Assembly: GCA_010206265.1 (NCBI GenBank)
Contig: VIQV01000020.1
Location: 1 to 49,400, forward strand
Direction of reading: 5' to 3'
Origin: Lachnospiraceae bacterium MD329
GTDB lineage: Bacteria > Bacillota > Clostridia > UBA1381
Length of the DNA stretch: 49,400 nt
Of this stretch, positions 18,401-26,504 are shown in pieces; position 1 is the first letter of the stretch; every line of letters begins with the position of its first letter. Below the pieces are notes generated by a model. The model saw only the letters and a program-made list of their open reading frames with translations. It had not been told where the DNA came from and made no database searches. The translations under genes and the position numbers were made by a program.

Positions 18401-19706
18401 TACTGTCTATTACGCCGTTTTTAATTTTCATACACTTCATATCCTGACCGCCGATGTCAATAATAAAATCAACACCGGGAGAGAAGTAGTTAGCCGCTTT
18501 GTAATGCGCTATTGTTTCAATTTCGCCTTCATCAATGCGGAAAGCGGTTTTTAATAATAATTCGCCGTAACCTGTTGTGCAGGCGTTTGCTATGTAAGCC
18601 TTTTCGGGAAGGAGTGAATATAATTCGCGAAGTATGTTTATACCGCAGGTAATAGGACTGCCTTCGTTTTTTGCATAATAGTCATAGAGAATGTCGCCGT
18701 CCTCGCTTATAAGAGCTGCTTTTATGGTAGTTGAACCAACGTCAAGACCGAGGAAAACGGGACCGTCGGCAGTTGAAATGTCGCGCCGTCTGGCAACGTG
18801 CTTACCATGACGGTCAAAAAATTCACTGCGTTCATTATCATCAATAAACAGTTTTCTCATACGCGTTATTTCTGCGTCAACAGACTTTGCAGTAGCAAGC
18901 TGTTCAATAAGCGTATCAATGTTTGTAGTTTTTTTGTCGTGCATAAGAGCCGCACCGAGAGCAACAAATAGCTGAGCGTTTTCGGGTGTTGTAAATGATT
19001 TTGCTGTAGTCTTTAACGTTTCTTCAAATTGTCTGCGTAACTGTGGTAAAAAGTGTAAAGGTCCACCTAAAAATACAATGTTGCCTTTAATAGGACGTCC
19101 TTGCGCAAGACCGCTTATAGTCTGTGTTACAACCGCCTGCAATATTGACGCGGCAATATCCTCGCGCGCCGCACCTTCGTTTAAAAGCGGCTGAACATCA
19201 GATTTTGCGAACACACCGCAGCGTGCGGCAATAGGATATATAATCGAATGGTTTTCCGCTAAGGTATTAAGACCGTCCGCGTCAGTTTTTAAAAGTATTG
19301 ACATCTGATCGATAAAAGAGCCTGTGCCTCCGGCGCAGGTGCCGTTCATACGCTGTTCCAGTCCTCCGGAAAGATACAGTATTTTTGCGTCTTCTCCGCC
19401 GAGTTCTATAACCACGTCTGTTTCGGGAAGGAATGTTTTGATAGCGGTTTTGTTAGCTATAACCTCCTGAACAAACGGCAATGAAAGCATTTTAGACAGC
19501 AAAAGACCGCCTGAACCTGTTATGACAACGGTAAATTCTGACTCGCGAACAACCTCGCGTACTTCATCAAAAAGTGTTTTTACCGTACTTTTTATATCAG
19601 AAAAATGACGTCTGTACTCTGCAAACAGTGTGTTATTGCTTTTATCAAGCACCACCACCTTGACTGTTGTAGAGCCCACGTCAATACCCATATGTAGTTT
19701 ACTCAT
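15405..19706 (-). CDS. Giant 2-hydroxyacyl-CoA dehydratase activase-like protein (two ASKHA domains + DUF2229 + dehydratase-like part)
   Basis: 1433 residues. Two actin-like ATPase domains of the BcrAD/BadFG/HgdC type lie in tandem: [15 protein letters not shown] at ~7 and [14 protein letters not shown] at ~315. Each carries the cysteine loop that in HgdC holds the subunit-bridging [4Fe-4S] cluster ([14 protein letters not shown] ~140; [13 protein letters not shown] ~445). Next come a small Cys cluster (CQKCSNHC ... NRCERG, ~605-635), a DUF2229 block ([15 protein letters not shown], ~725) and a C-terminal part like the dehydratase component ([17 protein letters not shown]). Archerases of this kind use ATP-driven electron injection. 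The giant version is common in Clostridia but its substrate is not known to me. It has its own promoter and stands apart from any acyl-CoA genes. GGGGG ribosome site. Confidence 0.88.
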   Translation of the reverse strand: MSKLHMGIDVGSTTVKVVVLDKSNNTLFAEYRRHFSDIKSTVKTLFDEVREVVRESEFTVVITGSGGLLLSKMLSLPFVQEVIANKTAIKTFLPETDVVIELGGEDAKILYLSGGLEQRMNGTCAGGTGSFIDQMSILLKTDADGLNTLAENHSIIYPIAARCGVFAKSDVQPLLNEGAAREDIAASILQAVVTQTISGLAQGRPIKGNIVFLGGPLHFLPQLRRQFEETLKTTAKSFTTPENAQLFVALGAALMHDKKTTNIDTLIEQLATAKSVDAEITRMRKLFIDDNERSEFFDRHGKHVARRRDISTADGPVFLGLDVGSTTIKAALISEDGDILYDYYAKNEGSPITCGINILRELYSLLPEKAYIANACTTGYGELLLKTAFRIDEGEIETIAHYKAANYFSPGVDFIIDIGGQDMKCMKIKNGVIDSIMLNEACSSGCGSFIQTFAESLGLDTISFSKEALEAENPVDLGTRCTVFMNSRVKQAQKEGATVGDISAGLSYSVVRNALYKVIKLRDPQQMGENIVVQGGTFNNNAILRCFELLTEKNVVRPDIAGIMGAFGSALIAMERWSGGECDIIRADELDSFTFDTSLTRCQKCSNHCQLTITKFSDGSQFVSGNRCERGAGEEKPKKQLPNLFDYKYKRAFAYKPLKADSAPHGVIGIPRVLNIYENYPLWFTFFTELGFSVKISGRSTHLIYEKGIDSIPSESACYPAKLVHGHIQDLIDKGVKTIFYPCIPYEQIEYSNAGNHFNCPMVTSYPEVIYNNMDIVRQKDINFLYPFINLADKPSFKRQMMKAMSDYGFTKPEIDSAANKAFEELQNYKNDIREKGVETLKWLEDHDERGIVLAGRPYHIDPEINHGIPDMITSLGFAVLTEDSVAHLGHLQRDIRVVDQWAYHTRLYESAAQVIKNPHLELIQLNSFGCGLDAVTTDQVQEIIQSHEKIYTTLKIDEVSNLGTARIRVRSLKAAVKERDASDFVPHKIEEYTINRVRFTKEERSKHTVIFPQMSPTHFGLFEAVLRANGYNALVLEHATAEDVETGLKSVNNDACYPSIMVTGQLVNAFVSGKCDPENTSVMITQTGGGCRATNYIAFLRKALKEAGYPNVPVISLNVSGLEGNPGFTITPKLVDGLIKACTWGDLLLTLTLRIRPYEVNKGETNALQDKWQKRLYSDIVNNRRKNLKHKRIIDEIITDFDSIEIDETVKKPKVGVVGEILVKFHPDANNNIIDVIESEGGEAVMPGLADFMLYCLYNNNFKHDNLGAKYTTMALCNLAIWGIESYRKHMVKVMNQSTKFSARAPKHIVDIAEGAKSVLQLGHCTGEGWFLTGEMIELINSGVPNIACVQPFACLPNHVTGKGMIKELRRQFPQANIVAVDYDPGASEVNQLNRIKLMLAVAFENMKKDEMFDNLKPKKVKAKIKEPLKTE

Positions 19707-19754
19707 AGATGTAACCCCCTTACATATAGTTGAGCATTAAAAATCCATACTATC

Positions 19755-19783
19755 ATTATATCTATTTATATAAGAATAGTCAA
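19755..19783 (-). promoter_or_regulatory. Promoter of the dehydratase-activase-like gene
   Basis: On the minus strand: TTGACT (19783-19778), 17-base spacer, TATAAT (19760-19755). Close to consensus; leader of about 45 bases. Confidence 0.75.
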
Positions 19784-19841
19784 GCAAAAAAGAAGTAATA
19801 AAAACAGAAAAAGTGTGAACAAATTTTTTGATAAAATCATA

Positions 19842-19871
19842 TTGACTTTTTTTGAGAAAAAATGTTAATAT
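19842..19871 (+). promoter_or_regulatory. Orphan promoter facing a terminator
   Basis: TTGACT (19842-19847), 18-base spacer, TAATAT (19866-19871) on the plus strand. Nothing with a convincing start codon lies between it and the terminator at 19949-19979. Confidence 0.5.
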
Positions 19872-19877
19872 AAAGTA

Positions 19878-19979
19878 AGAATTTTGACGAGTTTTGGGGA
19901 GGAATACGAAATACAGACGGACGGGCATGCAGATACTTTGAGGATATAAAAAAACAGCGTGAATATAACGCTGTTTTTT
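19878..19979 (+). ncRNA. Possible ~100-nt small transcript (promoter-to-terminator unit)
   Basis: The stretch between the plus-strand promoter at 19842-19871 and the hairpin ending in TTTTTT at 19979 would give a transcript of about 100 nt. It contains GGGGAGGAA (a Shine-Dalgarno look-alike), but the next ATG (19927) opens only four codons. A TTG at 19884 could open about 21 codons, but it lies before the ribosome-site-like sequence. I therefore list it as a candidate small RNA, or the leftover leader of a lost gene. Confidence 0.3.
19949..19979. terminator. Bidirectional terminator downstream of recR
   Basis: AAAAAACAGCG (19949-19959), TGAATATAA, CGCTGTTTTTT (19969-19979). A-tract and T-tract flank the stem, so it works on either strand: it ends dnaX-ybaB-recR on the minus strand and any plus-strand transcript from the orphan promoter. 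Confidence 0.85.
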
Positions 19980-19985
19980 GCAAAT

Positions 19986-20582
19986 TTACATTGTCTGACG
20001 TCCCTCTAACGCCTTAATCAGTGTGATTTTGTCTGCATACTCAAGGTCACTGCCAATCGGTATGCCATGGGCAATACGTGTAACCTTAACTTCAAACGGC
20101 GACAGCAGCTTTGAAATATATACCGCGGTCGCAGTTCCGTTTACTGTTGGATTTGTAGCCATAATGACCTCTTTAACGGTTCCATCGGAAAGACGGAGTA
20201 AAAGCTCGTTTATTTTAATGTCGTCAGGTGTGATACCGTCCATAGGTGATAATGAGCCGTGCAGAACGTGATAAAGACCGCTGTATTCGTTTGTTGCCTC
20301 AATTGCTGAAACATCTTCCGGACTTTCAACAACACAGATAACAGACGCGTCGCGTTTTGACGAAGAACATATTTTGCAAGGCGCACAGTCTGTAAGATTC
20401 TGACAAACAGGACAAAGCGAAATTTTACTTTTTGCCTCTGTAATGCAGGCGGACATTGCCGCTGCCTCGTCAGGGGACATATGCTCCAAAATATGAAATG
20501 CAATTCTTTCGGCACTTTTTCTGCCTATACCCGGAAGTTGTTCAAACTTTTCAATCAGATTTTCAATTATTGCTGCGTGCAT
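19986..20582 (-). CDS. recR: Recombination mediator RecR
   Basis: 198 residues, the usual length. Helix-hairpin-helix near the start (FEQLPGIGRKSAERIAFHIL, ~12-31), a four-cysteine zinc finger (CPVC...CKIC, ~57-72), a Toprim domain (CVVESPEDVSAIE, ~83) and the C-terminal GIPIGSDLEYADKITLIKALEGR. RecR works with RecO/RecF to load RecA on gapped DNA. It follows ybaB by 4 bases at the end of a dnaX-ybaB-recR operon, the same order as in Bacillus. Confidence 0.97.
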   Translation of the reverse strand: MHAAIIENLIEKFEQLPGIGRKSAERIAFHILEHMSPDEAAAMSACITEAKSKISLCPVCQNLTDCAPCKICSSSKRDASVICVVESPEDVSAIEATNEYSGLYHVLHGSLSPMDGITPDDIKINELLLRLSDGTVKEVIMATNPTVNGTATAVYISKLLSPFEVKVTRIAHGIPIGSDLEYADKITLIKALEGRQTM

Positions 20583-20586
20583 AAGC

Positions 20587-20940
20587 TTAGAACAGTCCGG
20601 GGATATTGATACCGCCTGTTACGGCGCTCATACCCTCTGCCATCATATCGTCAGCCTGTGTAATCGCGTCGTTTACTGCTACCATAATAAGGTCTTCAAG
20701 AGTTTCGACATCTTCCGGGTCAACAGCGTCAGGACTTATTTTCAGAGAAAGAATTTCTTTTTTGCCGTTTGCGGTAACTGTAACTGCGCCGCCGCCTGAA
20801 GTTGCCTCTACGGTTTTATCTTCCATTTCAGCTTGAACTCTTTCCATTTCCTCCTGCATTTTCTGAGCCTGCTTTACAACATTGCTCACATTTTTGTTGG
20901 TGTTCATTCCTGCACCTGCAAAACCTTTGTATTTTCCCAT
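20587..20940 (-). CDS. YbaB/EbfC family nucleoid-associated protein
   Basis: 117 residues. MGKYKGFAGAGMN at the start, then VVKQAQKMQEEMERVQAEMEDKTVEA (coiled coil of the pincer dimer) and GGGAVTVTANGKKEILSLKISP and the VAVNDAITQADDMMAEGMSAVTGG helix. The family (YaaK in Bacillus) binds DNA and may help RecR or bend chromosomal DNA. It lies between dnaX and recR, 32 bases after dnaX, with an AGAGG ribosome site. Confidence 0.95.
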   Translation of the reverse strand: MGKYKGFAGAGMNTNKNVSNVVKQAQKMQEEMERVQAEMEDKTVEATSGGGAVTVTANGKKEILSLKISPDAVDPEDVETLEDLIMVAVNDAITQADDMMAEGMSAVTGGINIPGLF

Positions 20941-20972
20941 TTTAGTGTACCTCTTTTCTTAAATTATTTAAT

Positions 20973-22802
20973 TTATTCATCATCTTCGGACAGTTCATTT
21001 TTTTCAAGAAATTCTTCCTGCTCGTCCTCATCTTCAAAAGAGGACTGTGAGAAACTGTCCTCGGCAGAATCATAATCAACAAATTCGCTTTCATCAGCGT
21101 CTTCAATGATTTCACTGAAATTTTGCACCAGCTTGTCAAGCGGGTCCTCTGAAACAGAGGGAGTTTCAGCCTCATCAGCATTACCCTGCGGTAAATTCCA
21201 GAAATCAACAGGTTCTTCCTGTATCTCATTTTCATAAGCAAGCTTTATTATCAAATCAGTACCTGAGGAACGCTTAAATACCTGATTAAGCTTATCCTTG
21301 TACATAACAGCTATATCGTGGGCGCCTTTTTCGGCGTCCTTAAACAGCATAATAATACCGTCGGCGTCAATTGTAATCTGCCTGTTTAAAAGACAGGGGC
21401 GTAAATATCCTGCACTGTTGGACATAGTACGTGAAATATTATCCCAGTTTTTTGCGGTCTTGACAATGGGATTGTCAGCCGTCAGTTCAGACAGGGGGAT
21501 AGGGCTGTAAAGTCGTGCAGGCGTCTTTTTTTGAGGCTCCTTTTGTTCCTGAGGCATTTCTTTTGTGTCTGAGACAACTGTTACGCCGTTTTTGACCTTT
21601 TCTTCAAGTTTTGCAATTCTGTCGTTCAGCGAAGACGTATCTGTAACAGCTCCGTTTGCTACTTTGTTTTCAAGTGACGCCAGCCTGTCGGTAAGAGCGG
21701 CAGGAGAGGAGTCAAATTCAGGTCTTGCCAATTTAATAAGAGCAAGTTCATATATAATTCTCGGAGCCTTGACCCAGCGAGTGTCGGCTTGTGTATCTGA
21801 TAGAGCCGCCGCGGAGTGCGAAAGCTTTTCAAAGGACATCTTGTCCGCGAGTGATTTTAATTTTACCATATCTTCGGCAGTATAGTCAAGTACATCATCA
21901 GGACTGTCAGATATTTTGCATATAAGCATATCACGGAAGGTTTTTATAAGAGAATCAATAAATACTTTTAAATCCTTACCGTCCGACATCAATGTATCAA
22001 TTACTTCTATTATATTATTCACATTACCGTCGGCTATGGCAGAAATAATTTTAAATATGGATTCTGACGCGGATATTCCAAGCGTTGACGTGATATTTTC
22101 GGCAGTAATTTCATTGCCGCAAGCAGATACTACGCGTTCAAGAATACTAAGACCGTCGCGCATAGAGCCGTCTGCAAGAGAGGCGAGCAGTTTAAATGCG
22201 TCGTCTGTAATATTAAGACTGTCGCCGTGAGCAATTTCTTTCATTCTTAAAATTATGTCGCTTGGCTGTATACGTTTAAAATCAAACCTCTGACAGCGTG
22301 ACAGTATTGTCTGCGGCACTTTATGAGCCTCTGTGGTTGCGAGGATAAATATAACGTGTTTAGGCGGTTCTTCAAGTGTTTTTAAAAGAGCGTTAAACGC
22401 GCCCGACGACAGCATATGAACCTCGTCTATAATATAAACTGTGTATTTGGCATTGGTAGACACATAACGTACATCTTCACGGATTTCGCGAATGTTATCA
22501 ACACTGTTATTTGATGCGGCGTCAATTTCTTTAACATCAAGTATACTTTCGTCAATAATACCTTTGCAAATTTCACATTCGTTGCAGGGATTGCCGTCCT
22601 GAGGATTAATACAGTTTACAGCGCGTGAAAAAACTTTGGCGCACGTTGTTTTGCCTGTTCCTCGTGTACCGCAGAACAGGTAAGCGTGACCAATCTTATC
22701 ATTTATAATTTGATTTTTTAAAGTTTGAGTGATATGTCCCTGACCTACAATATCATCAAATACCATAGGACGCCATTTTCTATAAATAGCCTGATGTGCC
22801 AT
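20973..22802 (-). CDS. dnaX: DNA polymerase III subunits gamma and tau
   Basis: 609 residues. Clamp-loader AAA+ ATPase: KWRPMVFDDIVGQGHI at the N-terminus, Walker A GTRGTGKTTCAK (~45), zinc site CINPQDGNPCNECEIC (~65-79), Walker B YIIDEVHMLS (~122), sensor 1 LATTEAHKVPQTILSRCQRF (~155). The last ~90 residues are strongly acidic (repeated D/E with SEDDE at the end), as in tau tails with low complexity. I saw no clear programmed frameshift site, so a separate gamma form is not supported. Start ATG with GGAAAGG upstream. It lies 30-odd bases beyond the SRP RNA terminator and may receive read-through from it. Confidence 0.97.
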   Translation of the reverse strand: MAHQAIYRKWRPMVFDDIVGQGHITQTLKNQIINDKIGHAYLFCGTRGTGKTTCAKVFSRAVNCINPQDGNPCNECEICKGIIDESILDVKEIDAASNNSVDNIREIREDVRYVSTNAKYTVYIIDEVHMLSSGAFNALLKTLEEPPKHVIFILATTEAHKVPQTILSRCQRFDFKRIQPSDIILRMKEIAHGDSLNITDDAFKLLASLADGSMRDGLSILERVVSACGNEITAENITSTLGISASESIFKIISAIADGNVNNIIEVIDTLMSDGKDLKVFIDSLIKTFRDMLICKISDSPDDVLDYTAEDMVKLKSLADKMSFEKLSHSAAALSDTQADTRWVKAPRIIYELALIKLARPEFDSSPAALTDRLASLENKVANGAVTDTSSLNDRIAKLEEKVKNGVTVVSDTKEMPQEQKEPQKKTPARLYSPIPLSELTADNPIVKTAKNWDNISRTMSNSAGYLRPCLLNRQITIDADGIIMLFKDAEKGAHDIAVMYKDKLNQVFKRSSGTDLIIKLAYENEIQEEPVDFWNLPQGNADEAETPSVSEDPLDKLVQNFSEIIEDADESEFVDYDSAEDSFSQSSFEDEDEQEEFLEKNELSEDDE

Positions 22803-22834
22803 ACATATACCATACCTTTCCCAACACGCACATA

Positions 22835-22857
22835 CGAAAAAACGCCGTACAGGCGTC
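22835..22857 (-). terminator. Terminator of the SRP RNA
   Basis: On the minus strand ACGCC TGTAC GGCGT followed by TTTTTCG (plus 22856-22836). Confidence 0.8.
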
Positions 22858-22986
22858 GAAACAATAAAGGCTCAGACCGAGTTTACCGCAACACACCGAA
22901 AGCACCGCTTATTGCTGCTCGGTTCCCCGCCTGACAAGGTTCACGGGTTTCGGTCGCGCGGGCTCGGTCATCATCGCCACACATAC
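22858..22986 (-). ncRNA. ffs: Signal recognition particle RNA
   Basis: On the minus strand the core reads GUCAGG-CGGGGAACCG-AGCAGC (plus 22914-22935), which is helix 8 of SRP RNA with both sides of the asymmetric internal loop and a GGAA tetraloop closed by CGG/CCG. It is preceded by GUGAACCUU and followed by AAUAAGCGG. Outside this, GACCGAG (22969-22963) pairs with CUCGGUC (22881-22875). The ends are approximate: the predicted start of transcription is near 23002 and the terminator stem starts at 22856. It binds Ffh, whose gene lies 1.6 kb away on the other strand. Position just upstream of dnaX is the same as scr in Bacillus. Confidence 0.9.
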
Positions 22987-23008
22987 AATGTAAAAACATT
23001 ACCTGACT

Positions 23009-23037
23009 ATTATAATATATTTTTTCCAAAACTGCAA
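23009..23037 (-). promoter_or_regulatory. Promoter of the SRP RNA
   Basis: On the minus strand TTGCAG (23037-23032), 17-base spacer, TATAAT (23014-23009). Confidence 0.7.
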
Positions 23038-23132
23038 TACCTATTTTAAATTTTTTTTGGAATATATAACTTTTTAAAAACATATATTGTTGGGTGGCTT
23101 TAATTTGAAATACAGAGTTATGGAGGTGGGTT

Positions 23133-23456
23133 ATGGACAATGAGGTCTTATACAAAAGCATAAAAAAAGAGAACAGGGCGCGTGTTTTCCTTGATTACTA
23201 TATTATAACCGAAAATATTTCAGCTGATTACTGTGATTTAAAGTGTTATGGAATAAAAGTAGAGAAAACAGTGATTTATGACGGAGGCGGAAAAATAGTT
23301 GAAAGCAGTCAGATAAATAATGTGTTTTACCGATATGGTGATGTTACTGAATTTTTAGATGTAATTACGGGAAAAGAAACAGCGCCTGCGGATTTGCGGA
23401 CATCTGTAGAAAAATATATTATAGAAAGTATTGACAGAGCAAAGAAAAGCGCATAA
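23133..23456 (+). CDS. Small conserved protein, DUF6514-like
   Basis: 107 residues, no signal peptide or membrane segment. A beta-rich first half contains DYCDLKCYGIKVEKTVIYD, then FYRYGDVTEFLDVITGKETAPADL, and a C-terminal helix. The 'YGI' strand and the 'T.FLD.I....A.P..L' end look like the DUF6514 family of Clostridia, an assignment made from memory. Very good ribosome site (TGGAGGTGGGTT-ATG). It lies 36 bases before RNase M5 and may share its transcript. Function unknown. Confidence 0.7.
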   Translation: MDNEVLYKSIKKENRARVFLDYYIITENISADYCDLKCYGIKVEKTVIYDGGGKIVESSQINNVFYRYGDVTEFLDVITGKETAPADLRTSVEKYIIESIDRAKKSA

Positions 23457-23492
23457 AATACTGATATAAATTGATATAGAAGGAAAAAGAGT

Positions 23493-24104
23493 ATGTATAC
23501 GGTTAAAGAAACAATTGTTGTTGAGGGAGTTTATGATAAAATAAAGCTTTCACGATTTATAGACGCGGTAATAATCACAACAAATGGCTTTAGTGTTTTT
23601 TCTAACAAAAAAATACTTGACACCATAAAACAAATGGCAGATAAAACAGGTATAGCCATATTGACTGACAGCGACAGCGCAGGCTTTCAAATAAGAAATT
23701 ATATAAAACAGTCTATTCCGGCAGATAAAGTAAAACACGTTTATGTACCTGATATTCAGGGTAAGGAAAAACGCAAGCAGAAAGCAGGAAAAGAGGGACT
23801 TCTCGGAGTGGAAGGTATGAAAGAGGAAGTTATTCTTGACGCTCTGAAAAAAGCCGGCTGTACTGTTGACGGCAGCAGCAGTGAACCGCGAAGAGAACGT
23901 AATATTACAAAAGCTGATTTGTATATGGCAGGTTTGTCGGGGGGCGAGGGCAGCAGAGAAAAAAGGAATGCTCTTGCCCTCGCTCTCGGCATACCTATGA
24001 AAATATCGGCAAATATGCTGTTGGACGTGCTTAACAGATTGCTTGATTATAATGAATTTTGTGAAATTATACAAAACATTGGTGAATATAAAGAACAAAT
24101 TTGA
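23493..24104 (+). CDS. rnmV: Ribonuclease M5-like protein (Toprim + DUF4093)
   Basis: 203 residues. The Toprim domain fills the first ~110 residues: IVVEGVYDKIKLSRF with the metal-binding Glu, VIITTNGF, and ILTDSDSAGFQIRNYI with the DxD. The C-terminal half (~115-203, with NITKADLYMAGLSGG) fits DUF4093, found in RNase M5. This enzyme matures 5S rRNA in Firmicutes by cutting both strands of the precursor stem. In Bacillus the gene sits beside ksgA; here it follows a DUF6514-like gene. AGAAGGA ribosome site, ATG start. Confidence 0.88.
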   Translation: MYTVKETIVVEGVYDKIKLSRFIDAVIITTNGFSVFSNKKILDTIKQMADKTGIAILTDSDSAGFQIRNYIKQSIPADKVKHVYVPDIQGKEKRKQKAGKEGLLGVEGMKEEVILDALKKAGCTVDGSSSEPRRERNITKADLYMAGLSGGEGSREKRNALALALGIPMKISANMLLDVLNRLLDYNEFCEIIQNIGEYKEQI

Positions 24105-24115
24105 TAAAAATTATC

Positions 24116-24144
24116 TTGACAATTACCGTAAAATGGTGTAAACT
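24116..24144 (+). promoter_or_regulatory. Promoter of the ylxM-ffh operon
   Basis: TTGACA (24116-24121), 17-base spacer, TAAACT (24139-24144), shortly after the RNase M5 stop codon. Confidence 0.7.
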
Positions 24145-24182
24145 ATCGTATGTAAATTAAAAACACTTTACAGGTGATACAG

Positions 24183-24515
24183 TTGGCTAAGGATTTAAAT
24201 ATTACAATATTGCTTGATGTTTACGGACAACTTCTGACTGAAAAACAGCGTTCTGCAATTGATATGTATTACAATGCAGACCTTTCTCTTGCTGAAATAG
24301 GGGAAGAAATTGATATAAGCCGTCAGGGAGTCAGAGAGTCTATAAAACAGGGTGAAAAGCATTTAATGAATTATGAAGAAAAGCTCGGCATTGTGGAGCG
24401 TTTTCGTTCTATCAGCGCAAAGCTTAACAGTATGAATGAATTGCTTTTGAAGTCAGACTGTATATATAAAGAAAAGCTTTTGGAAATAGCAGATGAAATT
24501 TCCAAGGAGATATAG
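24183..24515 (+). CDS. ylxM: YlxM/p13-like HTH protein, SRP-associated
   Basis: 110 residues from a TTG start at 24183, preferred because AGGTGA sits 5 bases upstream and the family starts near here (AKDLNITILLDVYGQLLTEKQ). A GTG at 24174 would add three residues. Sigma-70 region-4-like helix-turn-helix: LSLAEIGEEIDISRQGVRESIKQGE (~35-60). YlxM is always found beside ffh and is thought to modulate the SRP pathway (Streptococcus homologue stimulates Ffh/FtsY GTPases). First gene of the ffh operon, 26 bases ahead of ffh. Confidence 0.92.
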   Translation: MAKDLNITILLDVYGQLLTEKQRSAIDMYYNADLSLAEIGEEIDISRQGVRESIKQGEKHLMNYEEKLGIVERFRSISAKLNSMNELLLKSDCIYKEKLLEIADEISKEI

Positions 24516-24541
24516 ATTTTTTCGGAAGGGAGTCAGAGCTT

Positions 24542-25885
24542 GTGGCATTTGAAAGCTTAGGAGATAAGCTGCAGGGCGTATTTAAAAAGCTGCGCGGCAA
24601 AGGAAAGCTTAATGAAAAAGACATCAAGGACGCAATGCGTGAAATTAAGCTGGCTCTTTTAGAGGCAGACGTAAACTTTAAAGTTGTAAAAGAGTTTATA
24701 AATGTTGTATCGGAAAAAGCGCTCGGACAGGAGATAATGGAGTCGCTTACTCCGGCGCAGCAGCTTGTAAAAATAGTAAATGACGAATTAACTCAGATGA
24801 TAGGCGGAGAAACAGCGCGTCTGGAATTTGCTCAGAAACCGCCTACAGTAATAATGATGTGCGGCTTGCAGGGTGCGGGTAAAACTACGGCAACGGGCAA
24901 GCTTGCGCTGAATCTGTCAAGACAGATGAATAAACGTCCGCTTATGGTCGCTTGTGATATTTACAGACCTGCGGCTATAAAACAGCTTGAAGTTCTGGGT
25001 AAGCAGGTGCAGATACCGGTATTTTCAATGGGTGCGGACGTAAACCCTGTAACTATAGCAAAAGAGGCTGTAGCACACGCAATTAAGCACGGTAACGACC
25101 CTGTTATTCTTGATACGGCAGGTCGTCTGCATATTGACGAAGAGCTGATGGACGAGCTGTCAAACATTAAGAGCGAAGTCAATCCTACGGAAATACTGCT
25201 TGTTGTTGACGCTATGACAGGTCAGGACGCGGTAAACGTGGCAAAGTCGTTTAATGAACAGCTTGACGTGACTGGTGTAATTCTGTCAAAGCTTGACGGC
25301 GACACTCGCGGCGGCGCGGCATTGTCGGTAAAGCAGGTTACAGGAAAACCTATAAAATATGCGTCAGTCGGAGAAAAGCTTTCGGACCTTGAACAGTTCC
25401 ACCCCGACAGAATGGCGTCGAGAATACTCGGAATGGGTGACGTGCTAACGCTTATAGACAAGGCACAGGAGGCTATTGACGAAAAGAAAGCTCAGGAATT
25501 AGAAGAGAAAATACGCAAACAGCAGTTTGACCTTAACGATTTTCTTGAACAATTCAGGCAGATAAAGAAAATGGGTTCATTTTCACAGATACTCGGTATG
25601 CTGCCGGGGATTGACAAAAAAATGCTTGAAAGCGTTGACACCGAAGAAAATGCAAAAAGAATGGTGCATATAGAGGCAATAATTCAGTCAATGACCGAAG
25701 ATGAACGCCGTAAACCGAATATCATTGGAGCAAGCCGAAAGGTGCGTATAGCGCAGGGCAGCGGCACAAGAGTACAGGACGTAAATCAGCTTTTAAAGCA
25801 GTTTGCGGAAATGCAGAAAATGATGAAACAGTTTACGGGAGGCAAACAGGCAAAAATGCTTAAACGCCTCAGAAAGTACAAATAG
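24542..25885 (+). CDS. ffh: Signal recognition particle GTPase Ffh
   Basis: 447 residues from a GTG with GGGAG upstream. N domain helices (residues 1-85), G domain with P-loop GLQGAGKTTATGKLA (~107), DTAGRLHIDEELM (~190), TKxD-equivalent SKLDGDTRGGAA (~248), then the M domain (~300-447) rich in methionine with FSQILGMLPGI and a basic end for SRP RNA binding. It recognises signal sequences on ribosomes and hands them to FtsY. Standard length and order ylxM-ffh-rpsP. Confidence 0.98.
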   Translation: MAFESLGDKLQGVFKKLRGKGKLNEKDIKDAMREIKLALLEADVNFKVVKEFINVVSEKALGQEIMESLTPAQQLVKIVNDELTQMIGGETARLEFAQKPPTVIMMCGLQGAGKTTATGKLALNLSRQMNKRPLMVACDIYRPAAIKQLEVLGKQVQIPVFSMGADVNPVTIAKEAVAHAIKHGNDPVILDTAGRLHIDEELMDELSNIKSEVNPTEILLVVDAMTGQDAVNVAKSFNEQLDVTGVILSKLDGDTRGGAALSVKQVTGKPIKYASVGEKLSDLEQFHPDRMASRILGMGDVLTLIDKAQEAIDEKKAQELEEKIRKQQFDLNDFLEQFRQIKKMGSFSQILGMLPGIDKKMLESVDTEENAKRMVHIEAIIQSMTEDERRKPNIIGASRKVRIAQGSGTRVQDVNQLLKQFAEMQKMMKQFTGGKQAKMLKRLRKYK

Positions 25886-25948
25886 CGTAAATAAGGTATT
25901 GCAGATACTTTATGATATATTCAAAGATTTTACGGGAGGTGAAAAACA

Positions 25949-26191
25949 ATGGCAGTAAAAATCAGATTAAGAAGAATGGGTGCAAAGAAGGCTCCTTTTT
26001 ACAGAGTTGTAGTTGCAGATTCAAGATACCCGAGAAATGGTAGATTCATTGAGGAAATAGGCACATACAATCCGCTTACTGACCCTGCAACAGTTAATAT
26101 TGACGCTGAGGCAGTTAAGAAATGGATTTCTAACGGTGCACAGCCGACAGATACTGTTAAGGCTCTTTTAAAGAAGTCAAACATTATCTAA
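25949..26191 (+). CDS. rpsP: 30S ribosomal protein S16
   Basis: 80 residues: [26 protein letters not shown] at the start and [14 protein letters not shown], typical of bS16. Strong ribosome site GGGAGGTG. Second conserved gene after ffh, 63 bases downstream. Confidence 0.98.
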   Translation: MAVKIRLRRMGAKKAPFYRVVVADSRYPRNGRFIEEIGTYNPLTDPATVNIDAEAVKKWISNGAQPTDTVKALLKKSNII

Positions 26192-26208
26192 TTATGGAGG
26201 GTAGGCTA

Positions 26209-26442
26209 ATGAAAGAAGTATTGGAGATAATAGCCAAATCACTTGTGGACTATCCCGAACAGGTTGACGTTAAGGAAATTATAAACGACGACCAAACTGT
26301 AACTCTTGAACTTAGAGTTGCAGGCGACGATATGGGTAAGGTGATTGGTAAACAGGGAAGAATTGCAAAAGCGCTCAGAACTGTTGTCAAAGCTGCCGCA
26401 AGTCGTGAAAATAAAAAGGTTGCGGTTGAAATCTTACAATAG
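26209..26442 (+). CDS. khpA: KH-domain RNA-binding protein KhpA (YlqC)
   Basis: 77 residues from ATG 26209, chosen over 26194 because GGAGG lies at 26196-26200. A single KH domain: the GxxG loop is in GKVIGKQGRIAKALRTVVKA (~42-61). KhpA pairs with KhpB/Jag to bind RNA and affects cell elongation in Gram-positives. Conserved place between rpsP and rimM. Confidence 0.95.
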   Translation: MKEVLEIIAKSLVDYPEQVDVKEIINDDQTVTLELRVAGDDMGKVIGKQGRIAKALRTVVKAAASRENKKVAVEILQ

Positions 26443-26450
26443 TATAGGAG

Positions 26451-26485
26451 GGGTTTGCATTTAAAATGAATGTAAGCCCTTTTTA
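26451..26485 (+). terminator. Internal terminator between khpA and rimM
   Basis: GGGTTTGCATT (26451-26461), loop TAAAATG, AATGTAAGCCC (26469-26479) with two G-T pairs in an 11-bp stem, followed by TTTTT ACG TTTT. It would reduce expression of rimM, trmD and the radical SAM gene relative to ffh, rpsP and khpA. Confidence 0.65.
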
Positions 26486-26504
26486 CGTTTTGAAAGGATA
26501 TTAT

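Noticed and set aside
20942..21241. Programmed frameshift product of dnaX from the overlapping frame
   Set aside because: The overlapping frame has no slippery A-run with a ribosome site and hairpin at a suitable place that I could see; its basic translation is the shadow of the acidic tail.
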